A program made the translations under genes and the position numbers. Shown here in pieces: positions 33,401 through 40,742 of a stretch of 60,033 nucleotides of DNA. How positions within the stretch are numbered: the first letter of the stretch is position 1; the number at the start of each line of letters is the position of its first letter. Origin of the DNA: Micavibrio sp. UBA6139 (GTDB lineage Bacteria > Pseudomonadota > Alphaproteobacteria > Micavibrionales > Micavibrionaceae); the NCBI GenBank assembly GCA_002423285.1, contig DIVF01000026.1:1-60033 (forward strand), in the 5' to 3' direction. The notes below the pieces were generated by a model that saw only the letters and a program-made list of their open reading frames with translations, was not told the origin of the DNA and did no database searches.

Positions 33401-34603
33401 ATGGTTCTGAAAAACACTGAATTGCTGGAATCTTTACGCCACGATTTCGCCCGTTCTGCGGGCGGACGTGATCGTGCGCGTACCGCCACCTTTATCAATA
33501 TCAATCTTGACGCGCTTGGCGTGTGTGAATGGATGGAAGCGTTCAGCGTCAATGGCACTGACTGGGCCTTGAAGCGTATGGTCTTGCACCCGGATGAATC
33601 CGGTGGCGTTGTTCGCCAATACACCCAGAAACAATACCCCAATATAAATTTCGGTGAAGCGCTGTATCACCTGTCAGAATATGAAGATGCGCAAGCGGCC
33701 CTTGGATTTATTATTGATGAAGATGATCGCGGTCAGGTCACGGGCGTAGCGCTCTTTCGTGATGTCGCGATGGCCGAAGGTATTCCGCATGATGTGAATG
33801 GTCGCCTGGTTGTGCCGCAAAAGGGGCATATTGTAGAAGATGGCGCATACCCGGTTGGAGCTTTTGCCGTTGCTGCGGCAGGCGCGCCGCAATTTGTAAA
33901 AAATGAGGTTGTTGTTTCTGGGCGATCCCAAGGTGTGCAGCGGTCCGAAGGTTCCGAACTTTATATGATAAGCAAGGAGATCAGGGATAAGTTGGCCGAG
34001 TACGGCGATTATATTTTAAAAACCAGTCAGAATTTGTATCGCGTTGATCTGACAAAATTGTTGGATAACAAGAATATAATTTTTGGTTATAAATCTGGCT
34101 ATAAGGTTTTCATGAATGGGGCTTTCGGGGCCGTGCAATGCGTCGATCCCCTTTATTTAGCCAATTGGGGGCCTGAATATTTATCGCCCGCTCAATTCAA
34201 ACATAAAGATTTTCCTGAAAAACTACTTCAGTATTTGCGCTATCAAATGGCAATCGCTGAGGTTGCATTACGGAGCGTACTGATTTCGGGCATGTATCAG
34301 CAGGCGCATCTGAAATCTGAAATGGGGCGCCGAGAATTGAAAGCGTTAGAGGACGCAACCAAAGAGTTTTATCGGGCTGCAGGTAAATTTTATCCCAAAT
34401 TAGCATCGTCTCTGCCGCACGATAAATCTGGCTTTCTTCAGGTCAAGCATCATGATGAAGTCAAAAAAGCTGATGCAGCTGCTATAGTTCTGAAGGGTAT
34501 TGCATCGTCCTTCTCCATCGATCTGTCCACAATTCCTGACTTGGGTGTTGAGGTCGATGTTGCTCCGCCCCCGTCACGTTTGCTGAATACCGGACCACGC
34601 TAG
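33401..34603 (+). CDS. Hypothetical protein with abrupt change of base composition
   Basis: 400 residues, no signal peptide or membrane span. The N-terminal half (about residues 1-180) includes a histidine/aspartate-containing beta-rich region (DWALKRMVLHPDESGGVVRQ). From about base 33950 the sequence becomes visibly richer in A and T, with many TAT, TTT, AAT codons (region 34000-34110), unlike the first half and unlike its neighbours. The C-terminal part is helical (KLLQYLRYQMAIAEVALRSVLISGMYQ) and ends in a Pro-rich tail. No family recognised. Possibly an acquired or fused gene. Confidence 0.6.
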   Translation: MVLKNTELLESLRHDFARSAGGRDRARTATFININLDALGVCEWMEAFSVNGTDWALKRMVLHPDESGGVVRQYTQKQYPNINFGEALYHLSEYEDAQAALGFIIDEDDRGQVTGVALFRDVAMAEGIPHDVNGRLVVPQKGHIVEDGAYPVGAFAVAAAGAPQFVKNEVVVSGRSQGVQRSEGSELYMISKEIRDKLAEYGDYILKTSQNLYRVDLTKLLDNKNIIFGYKSGYKVFMNGAFGAVQCVDPLYLANWGPEYLSPAQFKHKDFPEKLLQYLRYQMAIAEVALRSVLISGMYQQAHLKSEMGRRELKALEDATKEFYRAAGKFYPKLASSLPHDKSGFLQVKHHDEVKKADAAAIVLKGIASSFSIDLSTIPDLGVEVDVAPPPSRLLNTGPR

Positions 34604-34608
34604 ACCCG

Positions 34609-35493
34609 CTATAAAACCGGATCTGCCTCAATCGGCATTTTCTTTTGAATTTTCCGCACCGTGATAATACCAACCCCACCCAGTGTCAGGACACCGCCCC
34701 AGATCAGGGAAGCATGCAGTGTTTCACCCAAAATGACCGCCGACAGTAAAATCGCGACCACTGGCATCAGCAGGACGAAGCTGGTCACGGTTGCCACTTG
34801 ATTGCGCGACAGCAAGGATTGCCACAAAATATGCGACAGGCTGACAAACACCACCTGATAAATCAAAACACCGGCCAGCGTAACCCAGTTGGCATCACCC
34901 AATAATGCCCAACCCGCCGGGGCCAGAAACAAGCTGCCAATCAGTACAAACGGTGCGGCCAGACCATTCATAAGCGCAATAAAGGTGGCAGGATGCACAT
35001 CCTTTAACTGGCGCATGCGGATATAAGACGCCGCCAAGGCCAGTGTGGAACACATGATCAGGACAAAACCATACGGGTGCTGGCTTAAATCCGGTCCACC
35101 CAGTGTGAGCAGTAATCCGAGGAAGCCCATGCCCAAACCGGTGGCGGTACGCCAGCCAATCGATTCTTTCAACACCAGCCAACCGAGCAATGTCGCAAAC
35201 ATGATTTGTGATTGCAGTAAAATCGCAATCGTCGATGCATCCAGAATGCGCAGCCCGATAAAGAGCAGCCCCTGATGCAGGACACCCATATAGATGGCAA
35301 TCTCAAGAAGCCGTTTAAATTTGTCCCATCCCGGCCATTTCATGAAGGGCAGGAAGATCAAACCAGTCAGGGCAAAACGAATGGTCAGGATGATAGGCGG
35401 GGGCAGTTCGGTCACACCAATCTTGATCGCGACAATATTCCCGCCCCAGATGAAAATAACCAGCAGGGCCAGCAGAATATCGCGGAAAGGCAT
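34609..35493 (-). CDS. EamA/DMT-superfamily transporter
   Basis: 294 residues from MPFRDILLALL. Ten hydrophobic segments are arranged as two EamA repeats, with the first beginning ALLVIFIWGGNIVAIKIG (WGxN motif) and the second GFVLIMCSTLALAASYIRMRQLK. Members export or import metabolites such as amino acids or nucleobases in the inner membrane; the substrate cannot be told. An AGGAC site lies somewhat far (11 nt) from the ATG. It is convergent with the hypothetical at 33401, with only 5 nt between the stop codons. Confidence 0.9.
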   Translation of the reverse strand: MPFRDILLALLVIFIWGGNIVAIKIGVTELPPPIILTIRFALTGLIFLPFMKWPGWDKFKRLLEIAIYMGVLHQGLLFIGLRILDASTIAILLQSQIMFATLLGWLVLKESIGWRTATGLGMGFLGLLLTLGGPDLSQHPYGFVLIMCSTLALAASYIRMRQLKDVHPATFIALMNGLAAPFVLIGSLFLAPAGWALLGDANWVTLAGVLIYQVVFVSLSHILWQSLLSRNQVATVTSFVLLMPVVAILLSAVILGETLHASLIWGGVLTLGGVGIITVRKIQKKMPIEADPVL

Positions 35494-35700
35494 GGCGGAT
35501 GCGGTCCTGAGGCCGCCGAAGAACGAACAGAGAGATAAATTAACGCACTGCACAGTAAATGGGGTGTTTGTAAAATTAAATCAATAGGGTGCGTGGGGTT
35601 TTTTATAAAAGCGTAGGGGTTTGCGTGGGCATACTCCCTACACCGTGGCGGAAAAAAGCCTATCTTATTGATGCACCAATCATCATGAAACGAGGTCGCT

Positions 35701-36318
35701 ATGAAATCGCCAGCCCATTCTCCCCATTCCGCCATTCGGAACACGCGGGCCCAGCCCTTGATGTATGCGGCCACGGAAGACGATACCAGTTTCCGCGAAG
35801 CCGTTGGCCTGTTCCCTGATATGGCGACCATGCAAGATGCCATTCGCGAACTGGAAGGCTCCGCCTTTCAACGCGATTCCATCAGTGTTTTAGGCTCTCG
35901 CCATGAGCTCCAGCGCGTCTTTGGCACTGATGTCATTGATCCTGTGCGGGCAAAGGATAACCCCTTGGCCCCGCGTCAGGCTCCATCACGGCCTGAAGAA
36001 GAAAATATTGGTGCGGGTGCGCTGGTGGGTGGGGTGGCTTATCTGGCGGCCATATCGGCGGCGTTGATGACCTTGCCGCTCTCTTTGCCGGTGACACTGG
36101 CGGCGGTGGCCCTTGGCGGTGGGGGCGGAGCGGCGATTGGTATGGGAATTGTCACCATGCTGGGGCACCGCATGGATGAAAATGTTTTGCGTCAAATTGA
36201 TCAGGGCGGCCTGATTTTATGGGTCCGCACTCCCGATACCGAGCATGAGGCGCTTGCGCTGGACATCATGCGTAAACACGGTGCCCACCATATCCAGATT
36301 CACGATATGACGGTTTAA
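35701..36318 (+). CDS. YflT/general-stress-like membrane protein
   Basis: 205 residues. Residues 30-65 (REAVGLFPDMATMQDAIRELEGSAFQRDSISVLG) resemble the N-terminal module of general stress protein 17M-type proteins. Two hydrophobic stretches in the middle (GALVGGVAYLAAISAALMTLPLSL; VTLAAVALGGGGGAAIGMGIVTMLG) form a Gly-zipper-like hairpin in the membrane. The C-terminus (ILWVRTPDTEHEALALDIMRKHGAHHIQIHD) looks like a second small sensor-like module. Function unknown; a role in stress response is inference. Confidence 0.65.
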   Translation: MKSPAHSPHSAIRNTRAQPLMYAATEDDTSFREAVGLFPDMATMQDAIRELEGSAFQRDSISVLGSRHELQRVFGTDVIDPVRAKDNPLAPRQAPSRPEEENIGAGALVGGVAYLAAISAALMTLPLSLPVTLAAVALGGGGGAAIGMGIVTMLGHRMDENVLRQIDQGGLILWVRTPDTEHEALALDIMRKHGAHHIQIHDMTV

Positions 36319-36337
36319 ATACGCCGCCCTTAAGTTT

Positions 36338-36748
36338 TTAAGAAACAGAACCCATCTTTAACAGGATCGACCATTCATCCTTTGTAATCGGCATCACCGA
36401 CAGGCGAGATTGACGGATCAGGGCGATGTCTTCCAAACCCGGCGTTTCCTTGATCTGTTTCAATGTGACGGGTTTGGGGAATGGCTTCACGGCTTTGAAA
36501 TCAACCAGAACAAAATGATGCGAGGGTGCTTCCGGGTCGGGATAGGCTTCTTTGGCGACCTCGACAATACCGACAATCTCTCTGCCGACATTGGAATGGT
36601 AGAAGAACGCCAGATCACCCTTTTTCATCGCCTTCATATTATTGGCGGCCTGATAATTGCGCACGCCGGTCCAGGGTTCGACTTTCTTCTTCACATGCTG
36701 GTCCCACGACCACACATCCGGTTCCGATTTCACCAGCCAGTATGCCAT
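36338..36748 (-). CDS. EVE domain-containing protein
   Basis: 136 residues starting MAYWLVKSEPDVWSWDQH, the hallmark start of the THYN1/EVE family. The EVE fold is PUA-like and may bind modified bases in RNA or DNA. Other motifs: WTGVRNYQAANNMKAMKKGDLAFFYHSN and GIVEVAKEAYPDP. It begins 1 nt after the gpsA stop codon, so it is probably translated from the same mRNA (tsaD-gpsA-EVE). A longer upstream frame would overlap gpsA and carries no conserved sequence. Confidence 0.93.
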   Translation of the reverse strand: MAYWLVKSEPDVWSWDQHVKKKVEPWTGVRNYQAANNMKAMKKGDLAFFYHSNVGREIVGIVEVAKEAYPDPEAPSHHFVLVDFKAVKPFPKPVTLKQIKETPGLEDIALIRQSRLSVMPITKDEWSILLKMGSVS

Positions 36749-36749
36749 T

Positions 36750-37751
36750 TTATTGCCCTTCCGCGCGTAAGGGTCTTCCCAGAATATGGCTGATGCCTTC
36801 ATCGACTGTAATCTGTCCGGCAATGACTTTTTCCACCAAAGAAGAAATTGGCATTTCAACGCCAACCTTATTGGCCATGACCATGACGGCCTTTGCTGTG
36901 TGGACGCCTTCGGTTACTGATCTGCGTTCGCCTAAGATTTCATCCAGTGTTTGTCCCTGACCGAGAGCAAAGCCGAGCGAGAAGTTCCGCGATTGCATCG
37001 ATGAACAGGTCAGCATCAAATCACCCATGCCGCACATGCCGCTCATCGTTTCGCGTTTCCCGCCCATGGCCACGGCCAAGCGGCTGATCTCGGCAAGGCC
37101 GCGTGTGACGAGGGCTGCGCGGGCGCTATCACCCAGTTCCTTGCCGTGAATAATCCCGCTGGCAATGGCAATGACGTTCTTCACCGCCCCAGCAATTTCG
37201 GCCCCGACCAGATCGTCACTGGCATAAGGGCGCAGGGTTTTGCTGTGCAGAATTGTTGAAAGGTCGTCGGCCATGGCTTTTGATTTCGCGGCCAGTGTCG
37301 CGGCGCTTGGCAAGCCACGGCCCACTTCGGCGGCGAAGGTTGGGCCTGTTAACATGGCGATCTCCGCCAGTGGTGTTTCTTCTTCAACAACCGTGGACAG
37401 CATTTTCCCGCTGGCCATTTCAATGCCTTTACAGCACAGAACAACAGGTTTTCGGGGTGTAATCTGGCCTTTAATATTGCGAAGTGTTTCGCGCAAATGC
37501 TGCGCCGGGGTGACAATCAATAAAACATCGCAGGCGGCGGCACGGGCGATATCCGATGTCACGGTGATGTTTTCATGCAACCGCACGCCGGGCAGATACG
37601 CATCATTGACGCGTGAAAAATCAATCGTCCACAAGACATCATCATTGCGGGTCCAAAGGGTCACAGGTTTTCCGGCCACGGCATAGACTTGCGCCAATGC
37701 CGTGCCCCATGCGCCTGCGCCGATCACGCCGATTGTTTTTTGGTCGCTCAT
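36750..37751 (-). CDS. gpsA: Glycerol-3-phosphate dehydrogenase [NAD(P)+]
   Basis: 333 residues. The Rossmann motif is IGVIGAGAWGTALAQVYA (GxGxWG), with TWTLWTRNDD-type strand-loop features following, and LSGPTF here as MLTGPTFAAEVGRGLP. The substrate lysine lies in AGAVKNVIAIASGI (K of VKN), and GMCGMGDLMLTCSS is characteristic. It makes sn-glycerol-3-phosphate from dihydroxyacetone phosphate for phospholipid synthesis. The ATG overlaps the tsaD stop codon (ATGA), a classical coupling arrangement. Confidence 0.95.
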   Translation of the reverse strand: MSDQKTIGVIGAGAWGTALAQVYAVAGKPVTLWTRNDDVLWTIDFSRVNDAYLPGVRLHENITVTSDIARAAACDVLLIVTPAQHLRETLRNIKGQITPRKPVVLCCKGIEMASGKMLSTVVEEETPLAEIAMLTGPTFAAEVGRGLPSAATLAAKSKAMADDLSTILHSKTLRPYASDDLVGAEIAGAVKNVIAIASGIIHGKELGDSARAALVTRGLAEISRLAVAMGGKRETMSGMCGMGDLMLTCSSMQSRNFSLGFALGQGQTLDEILGERRSVTEGVHTAKAVMVMANKVGVEMPISSLVEKVIAGQITVDEGISHILGRPLRAEGQ

Positions 37752-38824
37752 GCTTTTACACCTGCTCCGCGCTTTGGTTCGGCCCCGGGGTCCAGCGGCC
37801 AGCGTGGGCGGGCGGCAAAATCCAACGGGTCGCTGATGCCACGGGACAGGCGTTCAACCCCCGCCCAGGCAATCATCGCGGCATTATCTGAACATAGTTT
37901 CAGGGGCGGGGCAATTGCCGCCATGTTGTTCTCCGCCGCCAGTTCTTGAAGCGCAGACCGCAGCGCGACATTGGCTGCGACACCCCCCGATAAGACGATT
38001 GTAGGCTTCGCCGGTTTATATTGGGCGATAAAGCGTTCAATGGCAGATTTGCAGCGGTCACGCACAATGGCGCACACAGCCGATTCAAAACTGGAACACA
38101 GCATCGCAACATCCATCGGGTCCAGTGGCCCTTCCGGCAAATGATCGACATGGTTGCGCACCGCTGTCTTCAATCCTGAGAAGGAAAAATCAGACCCCTC
38201 GCGTCCCATCATAGGACGGGGCAGGGGAAAGCGTTTCTCAGCTGCCGTCTTATCGGTGCAACCCCGCGCCGCCTTTTCCACATTCGGCCCCCCCGGATAG
38301 GGCAGGCCCATTAACTTCGCCGATTTATCAAAACATTCCCCCAGCGCATCATCAATCGTGGTGCCCCAGCGGCGATAAACGCCAACATCCTCAGCCACCA
38401 GAATCTGCGTATGCCCGCCTGATACCAGAAGCAGGAGATAGGGAAACGCCACATCATCGGTCAAACGCGGGGTCAGCGCATGGGCTTCCAAATGATTGAC
38501 GGCGATAAAGGGCAGGCCATGGGCGGCGGCAATGGCTTTCCCCGCCAGCATCCCAACCATCACCCCGCCGATCAGGCCGGGACCGCAGGTGGCGGCAACA
38601 CCGTCTAGGTCCGAAAATTTCAAATTCGCATCTTCCATCGCACCCTTAATAAGCGTGTTCAGGTGGTCCAAATGCGCACGCGCGGCAATCTCCGGGACAA
38701 CCCCGCCAAAGGCGCGGTGTTCATCCAGTTGAGAGAGGACCAAATTGGACAGAATCTGCCGATCCCCCGTAACCACGGCGGCGGCGGTTTCATCGCAACT
38801 GGTTTCAATCCCTAGGATTTTCAT
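37748..38824 (-). CDS. tsaD: tRNA N6-adenosine threonylcarbamoyltransferase TsaD
   Basis: 358 residues from MKILGIETSCDET; the preceding codon is also ATG. The ASKHA fold has the metal-binding histidines His111 and His115 in NHLEAHAL, the GPGLIGGVMVGM loop, the LLVSGGHTQI loop and SDNAAMIAW near the end. With TsaB and TsaE it attaches threonylcarbamoyl to A37 of tRNAs reading ANN codons, an essential modification. First gene of tsaD-gpsA-EVE. No good ribosome site is seen in front of it. It is divergent from hemC across 245 nt containing two repeats and a long hairpin. Confidence 0.96.
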   Translation of the reverse strand: MKILGIETSCDETAAAVVTGDRQILSNLVLSQLDEHRAFGGVVPEIAARAHLDHLNTLIKGAMEDANLKFSDLDGVAATCGPGLIGGVMVGMLAGKAIAAAHGLPFIAVNHLEAHALTPRLTDDVAFPYLLLLVSGGHTQILVAEDVGVYRRWGTTIDDALGECFDKSAKLMGLPYPGGPNVEKAARGCTDKTAAEKRFPLPRPMMGREGSDFSFSGLKTAVRNHVDHLPEGPLDPMDVAMLCSSFESAVCAIVRDRCKSAIERFIAQYKPAKPTIVLSGGVAANVALRSALQELAAENNMAAIAPPLKLCSDNAAMIAWAGVERLSRGISDPLDFAARPRWPLDPGAEPKRGAGVKA

Positions 38825-38849
38825 CATGGGTTTCGTATAGAGGAAATTA

Positions 38850-38905
38850 AGGGTAAGTGGAAGGATGAAGGGGGGATTCCCCCCTTCAAACAACCCCGGT
38901 CTTTT
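38850..38905 (+). repeat. Dispersed palindromic repeat, copy 4
   Basis: A 9-bp perfect stem GAAGGGGGG/CCCCCCTTC (38867-38875, 38879-38887) with loop ATT, followed by AAACAACCCC. Unlike most copies, it lies in a divergent gap, between the starts of tsaD and hemC. Confidence 0.8.
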
Positions 38906-38965
38906 GCGCCGCAGGCAATAAGAACCACAGCGAGTTGCGCTACGATGGCTTATGGCCTGCGGCGC
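38906..38965. other. Long imperfect hairpin in the tsaD-hemC gap
   Basis: Perfect arms GCGCCGCAGGC (38906-38916) and GCCTGCGGCGC (38955-38965). The stem continues inward with ATAAG/CTTAT and CCA/TGG, and an inner AGCG/CGCT loop stem. It lies between palindromic copies 4 and 5. It may be a transcribed leader structure or a further repeat module. Confidence 0.6.
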
Positions 38966-38968
38966 TTG

Positions 38969-39012
38969 GGCAAGAGAATAGGGTTGTAGGGGTCTGTGAC
39001 CCCTACGGAATA
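38969..39012 (+). repeat. Variant palindromic repeat, copy 5
   Basis: A stem GTAGGGGTC/GACCCCTAC (38986-38994, 38998-39006) with loop TGT, preceded by AAGAGAATAGGG as in copy 6. Same architecture as the other copies but shorter G/C runs. Ends about 60 nt before the hemC start. Confidence 0.65.
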
Positions 39013-39069
39013 TAAACGACCCCGCTCCCCTTCCTTTTTGCAACAATCTGCGCTAAACCTCCCCTTACC

Positions 39070-40002
39070 ATGACAAAAACCTTTCGTATCGGCACGCGCG
39101 GTTCCAAATTGGCCCTTATCCAGACGGATATGGTGGCGGCGGCTTTGCGCGCGGCGCATCCGGATTTGAATATTGAGATTAAGACCATTTTGACCTCTGG
39201 CGATTGGAAGCCGGAACAGGGTGAAACGCGGCTGTCTGAAACGGCCGGGGGTAAGGGGCAGTTCGCGCATGAAATTGAACGTGCTATTTTGGCCAATGAA
39301 GTTGATTGCGGTGTGCACTCCTTAAAAGACATGCCGTCCTTCCTGCCAACAGGGCTTGTGATCCGTCACGTATTGAAACGCGCCGATCCGCGTGACGCTT
39401 TTTTATCAAACGGTGCGAAGCGTATTGATGATTTACCGCAAGGTGCCGTCGTTGGAACATCTTCATTGCGACGTCAGGCAATGCTGCTAAAGCACCGTCC
39501 TGATTTGAAAATTGTTCCTTTACGCGGAAACGTCCCGACCCGGATCGAAAAATTACGCTCTGGTCAGGTCGATGCGGCCATTCTGGCACTGGCCGGTTTG
39601 AAGCGTTTGGGTCTGGAGCATGAAATCGCCGGAATCTTGGAACATGACATCATGTTGCCTGCCGCCTGTCAGGGGATTGTCGGTATCGAAATCCGGGAAG
39701 ATGATGGTTTTGCGGACTCATTATTGAATGCCATTCACGATGTGGGGGCTGGTTTGGCAGCGGCATCGGAGCGCATGGCGCTGGGTGTTCTGGATGGGTC
39801 CTGCCATACACCGATTGGGGCCCATGCAACCTTGGCCGGGGATATGATGACCTTGAAACTTCTGGTCGCGTCCGCCGATGGTCAGGTTGTTTTTGAAGAT
39901 GAACAAAGCGGCCCCGTCCATAATAACGCGGATGCTGAGATGCTGGGCCGGGTTACGGCGGTGCGTCTGAAATCCAGATTGCCTGAAAACTTCCTGTTAT
40001 GA
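39070..40002 (+). CDS. hemC: Hydroxymethylbilane synthase (porphobilinogen deaminase)
   Basis: 310 residues. It joins four porphobilinogen units into hydroxymethylbilane. Landmarks are FRIGTRGSKLAL at the N-terminus, the catalytic aspartate in HSLKDMP (Asp87), VGTSSLRRQ, LRGNVPTR, LPAACQG and the cofactor-attaching cysteine Cys245 in GSCHTPIG. Length is typical. It overlaps hemD by the 4-nt ATGA. No clear ribosome site is visible before its ATG; a pyrimidine stretch precedes it instead. Confidence 0.97.
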   Translation: MTKTFRIGTRGSKLALIQTDMVAAALRAAHPDLNIEIKTILTSGDWKPEQGETRLSETAGGKGQFAHEIERAILANEVDCGVHSLKDMPSFLPTGLVIRHVLKRADPRDAFLSNGAKRIDDLPQGAVVGTSSLRRQAMLLKHRPDLKIVPLRGNVPTRIEKLRSGQVDAAILALAGLKRLGLEHEIAGILEHDIMLPAACQGIVGIEIREDDGFADSLLNAIHDVGAGLAAASERMALGVLDGSCHTPIGAHATLAGDMMTLKLLVASADGQVVFEDEQSGPVHNNADAEMLGRVTAVRLKSRLPENFLL

Positions 40003-40742
40003 TCCGTTCCATCCTCGTCACCCGCCCGGTTGATGACACGGCGGAGATTGCCGGGGTGATCGAGTCGCTGGGGTTTCGCGCCATCCTTTCTCCCGTCCTC
40101 AAGATTATTGATGAGGCAGTTGCCCTGCCGGACCCAAAATCTTATCGCGGCCTGATATTTTCCAGTGTGAACGGCGTGCGGGCCTTTGCCCGGTTGAGCC
40201 CCAACGCGGCCTATCTTCAATTCCCGGCCTTTGCCGTTGGTCCCGGAACAGCGACGCAGCTGGCCCGGATGGGTTTTTCAAATATTCGCACGGCGGATGG
40301 AACAATGCGCAGCCTGATCCCGTTATTACAGGATCATTTCGGGGATGCTGTGCCGCTGTTGCATCTTCGTGGCCGTGATATTCGTGATGATCCAGCGGCT
40401 TTACTGCCATGGCCGATTGACGGAATCACCCTGTACCGGGCGGAAGGGATTGAGGCACTCGATTCTGCCGCGCTGGACGCATTGAGGGCGGAGCAGGTTG
40501 CGGCGGTCCTCCTTTATTCCGCCCGCAGCGCCGAAGCCTTTGTTCTGGCAGTTAAAAACGCCGGGATGGAAGAGGATTTCGGGGGGGTAAAGGCTTTGTG
40601 TCTGGCGGATTCGGTGCTAGAGTCGGCCCATCACCTGAACTGGGCAGAATGCCATGTTGCCGCGACCCCGGATCAGAATGGGATGATCCGCCTGCTAGAA
40701 GAGTTAAAACGCCATGACGACCAACAGCAATCCACCACATGA
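39999..40742 (+). CDS. hemD: Uroporphyrinogen-III synthase
   Basis: 247 residues. HemD sequences diverge strongly, but the start ILVTRPVDDTAEIAGVIESLGFRAILSPVLKI, the middle LIFSSVNGVRAF and FPAFAVGPGTATQLARMGF, and VLLYSARSAEAF fit the family. It closes hydroxymethylbilane into uroporphyrinogen III. It overlaps hemC by 4 nt and the next gene by 29 nt, so the operon is tightly coupled. Confidence 0.9.
   Translation: MIRSILVTRPVDDTAEIAGVIESLGFRAILSPVLKIIDEAVALPDPKSYRGLIFSSVNGVRAFARLSPNAAYLQFPAFAVGPGTATQLARMGFSNIRTADGTMRSLIPLLQDHFGDAVPLLHLRGRDIRDDPAALLPWPIDGITLYRAEGIEALDSAALDALRAEQVAAVLLYSARSAEAFVLAVKNAGMEEDFGGVKALCLADSVLESAHHLNWAECHVAATPDQNGMIRLLEELKRHDDQQQSTT

Noticed and set aside
38825..39046. 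Long N-terminal extension of tsaD
   Set aside because: The frame runs through palindromic repeats and the long hairpin; TsaD proteins begin with ILGIETS.
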